Shown piece after piece: positions 61,727 through 64,000 of a DNA stretch of 64,000 nucleotides. Made by a program: the position numbers and the translations under genes. Positions within the stretch are counted from its first letter, which is position 1. Every line of letters begins with the position of its first letter. Source of the stretch: GCA-2794515 sp033763335 (GTDB lineage: Bacteria; Chloroflexota; Anaerolineae; Aggregatilineales; Phototrophicaceae); NCBI GenBank assembly GCA_033763335.1, contig JANRKU010000054.1, forward strand, positions 1 through 64,000. The letters run 5' to 3'. The notes beneath the pieces were generated by a model. It was not told where the DNA came from. It was given only the letters and a program-made list of their open reading frames with translations, and did no database searches.

Positions 61727-63561
61727 GAGAAAATTCTCCCCTCTCCCCTATAAAACATACTGATGTAGGGACACGATATATCGTGTCCGCTATTATGCCA
61801 TTCATATATCGGTGGGGTGTAAGGGCGCAACATGTTGCGCCCTTACGGGACATAATGAGGCGGTTTGCGGACGGCATATATGCCGTCCCTACAATTTTAT
61901 TGCTCATCATCCTATGCCTTGCACCCACCTCTACCCAAGCACAAACAGTCCCCCAACACATGGCAGGTTATGTCCCTGATGATGTGGATTTTTTCGCCGT
62001 GATGCGGAGCGATGAGGATTTTATCACCCGTCTGGATAGGTTATTTATGACGGTGAGCGCAAACTTACCCTCATCGCTCACAGAATCGTTGAGCATCAAT
62101 GATTTGGTGAATCAATTGGTGGCACAATCCATCACCCTACCCATCCCACTCGATTTTATCAGTGTGGCACAACAAGCATTAGGCGATTGGGTTGGTGTGG
62201 GTGTGAGTGGCATCCGCCAACTTGTCACCGACCCCACTGCGCCGATTAGCCTGTATTTGACTTTTGAAATTGGCGATTTTGGTGTGGCGCAAATGCTCAT
62301 GGGTTTATTGGCAGGTGTGCTAAAACTCGAAACACAAGAGCCTATTGGGGATTTTGCGATATATGGGCTAGATGACCTGCATGTGGCACTCAGCGAAACC
62401 GTGTTGCATATCACCTATCGGGCAGAATTGCCCCTAAGCCTCACCGCCCCCCTCTCCAATGCGCCATTATTTATGGATGGATTGCGCCAATTGCCAGAAA
62501 GTGATTATGACCTGTGGGCGTATGTCAATACACCTGCACTATCCATGCCATTCATTCAAGATGCCATCGTGATACGGGTATTAGGGGCATTTGGCGTGAC
62601 CGATACCACCACAGGCGCGGGTATGTTGGGGGTTCGATTAGGCGATACTGACCTCACTTTGGATGTGGTGCAAAATCGGGATGTACCACAAGCGCGGACA
62701 AATACCCCAATAGACCCCTCTTTTTGGGAATTTATCCCGCCACAAGCAAAATTTTTCTTGCATACCACCGATTTAACCAACCTTGTGGAGAGCGCCTCTG
62801 CTATCCTCGCCTCTATCAGTGCATCCGACACGCCCGACCTCATCATGCGTGATTTTGTTCAATTCACCCGTGTGTTGCTCCAAGCCGATTTACAAGCCGA
62901 TATTTTATCGTGGACAACGGGCGATTATGCCCTATGGGGCGATTTTGACCCCTATTCACTCACAGCACCATCTGGCAATAGCCCATTATATTTCGGGGTG
63001 GTACTCAAAACCACATCGCCAGAAAATTCGGCAAAATTGGTGACATTATTGGCATCGGCGGCACAAACTTATTTCGATACAGACCCCAATTTTAGCCTGC
63101 ACGAAACCCGCATGAATGATACGGATGTGGTATTCATCAGCCTGCCTACCAGCACATCAGAATTTTTGCCCTCAGAGATTGCAATTGGGGCAAATGATGA
63201 TATTTTCTTCATCGCTACCCCATCTGCCGCTCAAGATTTACTCACACGGCATGATGGCTATGTGTGGGCAATTCCCGTGTTAACCCCGACCTTTTTAGAA
63301 TCACCCAAAGTCGCGCTGTATTTGGATGGGGATGCGGTTGGTGAGGTAGGCGTGATTTTTGCCATGCTCATCCAACCTGTGCAACAATTTTTCTTTGGGC
63401 AATCACTCACCCAAGAGGGGTTAAATGCCTATAAAGCCGCCTTTGCCCAATTATTCCCTGCCATGAGCCTATCGGCAAAAGCGGGTGAAGGGGGTGATGT
63501 GGTTATCCGTTATGTGGCACAAATCAATGCGGTGTTAGAGGGAAATATCCCAAGCGAATAA
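61723..63561 (+). CDS. Exported DUF3352-like protein with palindrome-encoded leader
   Basis: A 612-residue protein. The mature part starts about residue 75 after a hydrophobic segment (TILLLIILCLAPTSTQAQ) and begins HMAGYVPDDVDFFAVMRSD, as in DUF3352 proteins, whose function is unknown. A beta-rich repeating architecture follows (VDLDxV-type segments; YDLWAYVNTPALSMPFIQD). The ATG at 61723 overlaps the MFS stop (ATGA) and has AGGA seven bases upstream. The first 57 residues are mostly translations of three family-1 palindromes (DVGTRYIVS, GVRAQHVAPL, ADGIYAVPT). A later ATG at 61855 would give a normal signal peptide but has a weak site. The 3' end overlaps surE by 27 bases. Confidence 0.8.
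   Translation: MRENSPLSPIKHTDVGTRYIVSAIMPFIYRWGVRAQHVAPLRDIMRRFADGIYAVPTILLLIILCLAPTSTQAQTVPQHMAGYVPDDVDFFAVMRSDEDFITRLDRLFMTVSANLPSSLTESLSINDLVNQLVAQSITLPIPLDFISVAQQALGDWVGVGVSGIRQLVTDPTAPISLYLTFEIGDFGVAQMLMGLLAGVLKLETQEPIGDFAIYGLDDLHVALSETVLHITYRAELPLSLTAPLSNAPLFMDGLRQLPESDYDLWAYVNTPALSMPFIQDAIVIRVLGAFGVTDTTTGAGMLGVRLGDTDLTLDVVQNRDVPQARTNTPIDPSFWEFIPPQAKFFLHTTDLTNLVESASAILASISASDTPDLIMRDFVQFTRVLLQADLQADILSWTTGDYALWGDFDPYSLTAPSGNSPLYFGVVLKTTSPENSAKLVTLLASAAQTYFDTDPNFSLHETRMNDTDVVFISLPTSTSEFLPSEIAIGANDDIFFIATPSAAQDLLTRHDGYVWAIPVLTPTFLESPKVALYLDGDAVGEVGVIFAMLIQPVQQFFFGQSLTQEGLNAYKAAFAQLFPAMSLSAKAGEGGDVVIRYVAQINAVLEGNIPSE
61764..61788. repeat. Family-1 palindrome inside a reading frame, word ACACGATATATCGTGT
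   Basis: TGTAGGG edge, then the word, then CC. It is in frame and stop-free within the DUF3352 leader. Confidence 0.88.
61818..61846. repeat. Family-1 palindrome inside a reading frame, word GCGCAACATGTTGCGC
   Basis: TGTAAGGG and CCCTTAC edges around the word. It encodes part of GVRAQHVAPL in the DUF3352 leader. Confidence 0.88.
61869..61893. repeat. Family-1 palindrome inside a reading frame, word ACGGCATATATGCCGT
   Basis: GG edge, the word, then CCCTACA. It encodes ADGIYAVPT just before the hydrophobic segment of the DUF3352 protein. Confidence 0.88.
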
Positions 63562-64000
63562 TTCTGCCATGAAGTGATGGGCGGTCAAATCGAGGTGGAT
63601 GGGTGTGAGGCTGACATAATTGTTGTCTATTGCCCATAAATCTGTGCCGACTTCATCCAATCTGCCTGCGGGGGGGTCGCCCACAATCCGAAACACACTG
63701 CCATCATCTTCTAGTGCATCGAGATATTCCCGAATCCCCTGACGGGTGATTCGCAACCCCTTAATGGCATCACCAGAGGGGATGTTGACATTCAAGATGG
63801 TGTGTAGGGGAAACTGACGCTCCAAAACCCATTCTACAACCCGTTGAGCCACTTGTGCGGCGACACGATAATCTTCTACGGTGGTCGCATCGTGATTATC
63901 CAGCGAAAAAGCGATGGCGCGAATCCCATGTAAAGACCCTTCTAGGGCGGCGCTCACCGTGCCACTATAGGTCACATCTTGCCCCATATTGGGACCGCGA
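63535..64000 (-). CDS. surE: 5'/3'-nucleotidase SurE, C-terminal part (5' end beyond window)
   Basis: The last 154 residues of a SurE survival-protein nucleotidase, which dephosphorylates nucleoside monophosphates. The frame is open to the window edge (RGPNMGQDVTYSGTVSAALE, which carries the family's GxNxGxDVxYSGTVxAAxEG pattern). Further motifs are IRAIAFSL, LNVNIPS and the closing TAHHFMAEL. An internal ATG at 63985 is not the true start. Its 3' end overlaps the DUF3352 gene's end on the other strand by 27 bases. Confidence 0.93.
   Translation of the reverse strand, partial: RGPNMGQDVTYSGTVSAALEGSLHGIRAIAFSLDNHDATTVEDYRVAAQVAQRVVEWVLERQFPLHTILNVNIPSGDAIKGLRITRQGIREYLDALEDDGSVFRIVGDPPAGRLDEVGTDLWAIDNNYVSLTPIHLDLTAHHFMAELFAWDISL

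Overview
The window looks like chromosomal DNA of an uncultured Chloroflexota bacterium, most likely Anaerolineae. This is inferred from gene content: receptor Ser/Thr kinases with Thr/Pro-rich extracellular stalks and FGE-like ends, large clostripain-type secreted proteases with PPC domains, a TIR-nSTAND-WD40 protein, WXG100 clusters, and LysM/SdrD-like surface proteins. Base composition is moderate, without strong skew. No rRNA, tRNA, CRISPR array, transposase or phage gene was seen. Both edges cut a gene: typA on the left, surE on the right.

Layout. 1-8.4 kb: typA 3' end, a small unknown gene, a giant C11 protease, an aldo/keto reductase and a Nudix hydrolase. 8.5-16 kb (minus strand): an NAD-dependent epimerase, then a five-gene run (two TolB-like propellers, a TlpA-type thioredoxin, a DUF4013 membrane protein, a SAF-like lipoprotein), then a YraQ/YcgR-type permease with its TIGR03943 partner. 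16-21 kb: a DUF418/YeiB remnant, a 2-hydroxyacid dehydrogenase, and a kinase-threonine dehydrogenase pair. 21-24.5 kb: a LiaS/NarL-type two-component pair, a lone receiver and an FHA protein. 24.6-29.1 kb: the TIR-nSTAND-WD40-SH3b protein. 29.2-34.4 kb: an ArsR-SRPBCC fusion with its own operators, a receiver protein, a GT-C-like membrane protein and small membrane proteins. 34.4-44.9 kb: four WXG100-family genes, a receptor PP2C phosphatase, a VWA-TM-FHA protein, a receiver and a receptor Ser/Thr kinase. 45-52.6 kb: a methyltransferase, a secreted esterase, an OmpR-type regulator and a second C11 protease. 52.7-64 kb: an epimerase and pentapeptide protein; a gatC-regulator-pcm operon; a methyltransferase; two SdrD/LysM surface proteins; an MFS exporter, a DUF3352 protein and surE.

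Two things stand out. The first is the 34.4-44.9 kb locus. It holds a membrane-bound writer (kinase), eraser (PP2C) and reader (FHA) of Ser/Thr phosphorylation beside four WXG100 genes, with no secretion ATPase in view. The second is a dense set of short intergenic palindromes. One family has 14 copies sharing TGTAGGG/CCCTACA edges around six different self-complementary words. A second, hairpin family keeps its outer arms but swaps its core. Three palindromes lie in frame inside the leader of a predicted secreted protein.

Gene limits come from reading frames, start-codon context and overlaps. Functions rest on motifs recognised by eye; no database search was run.
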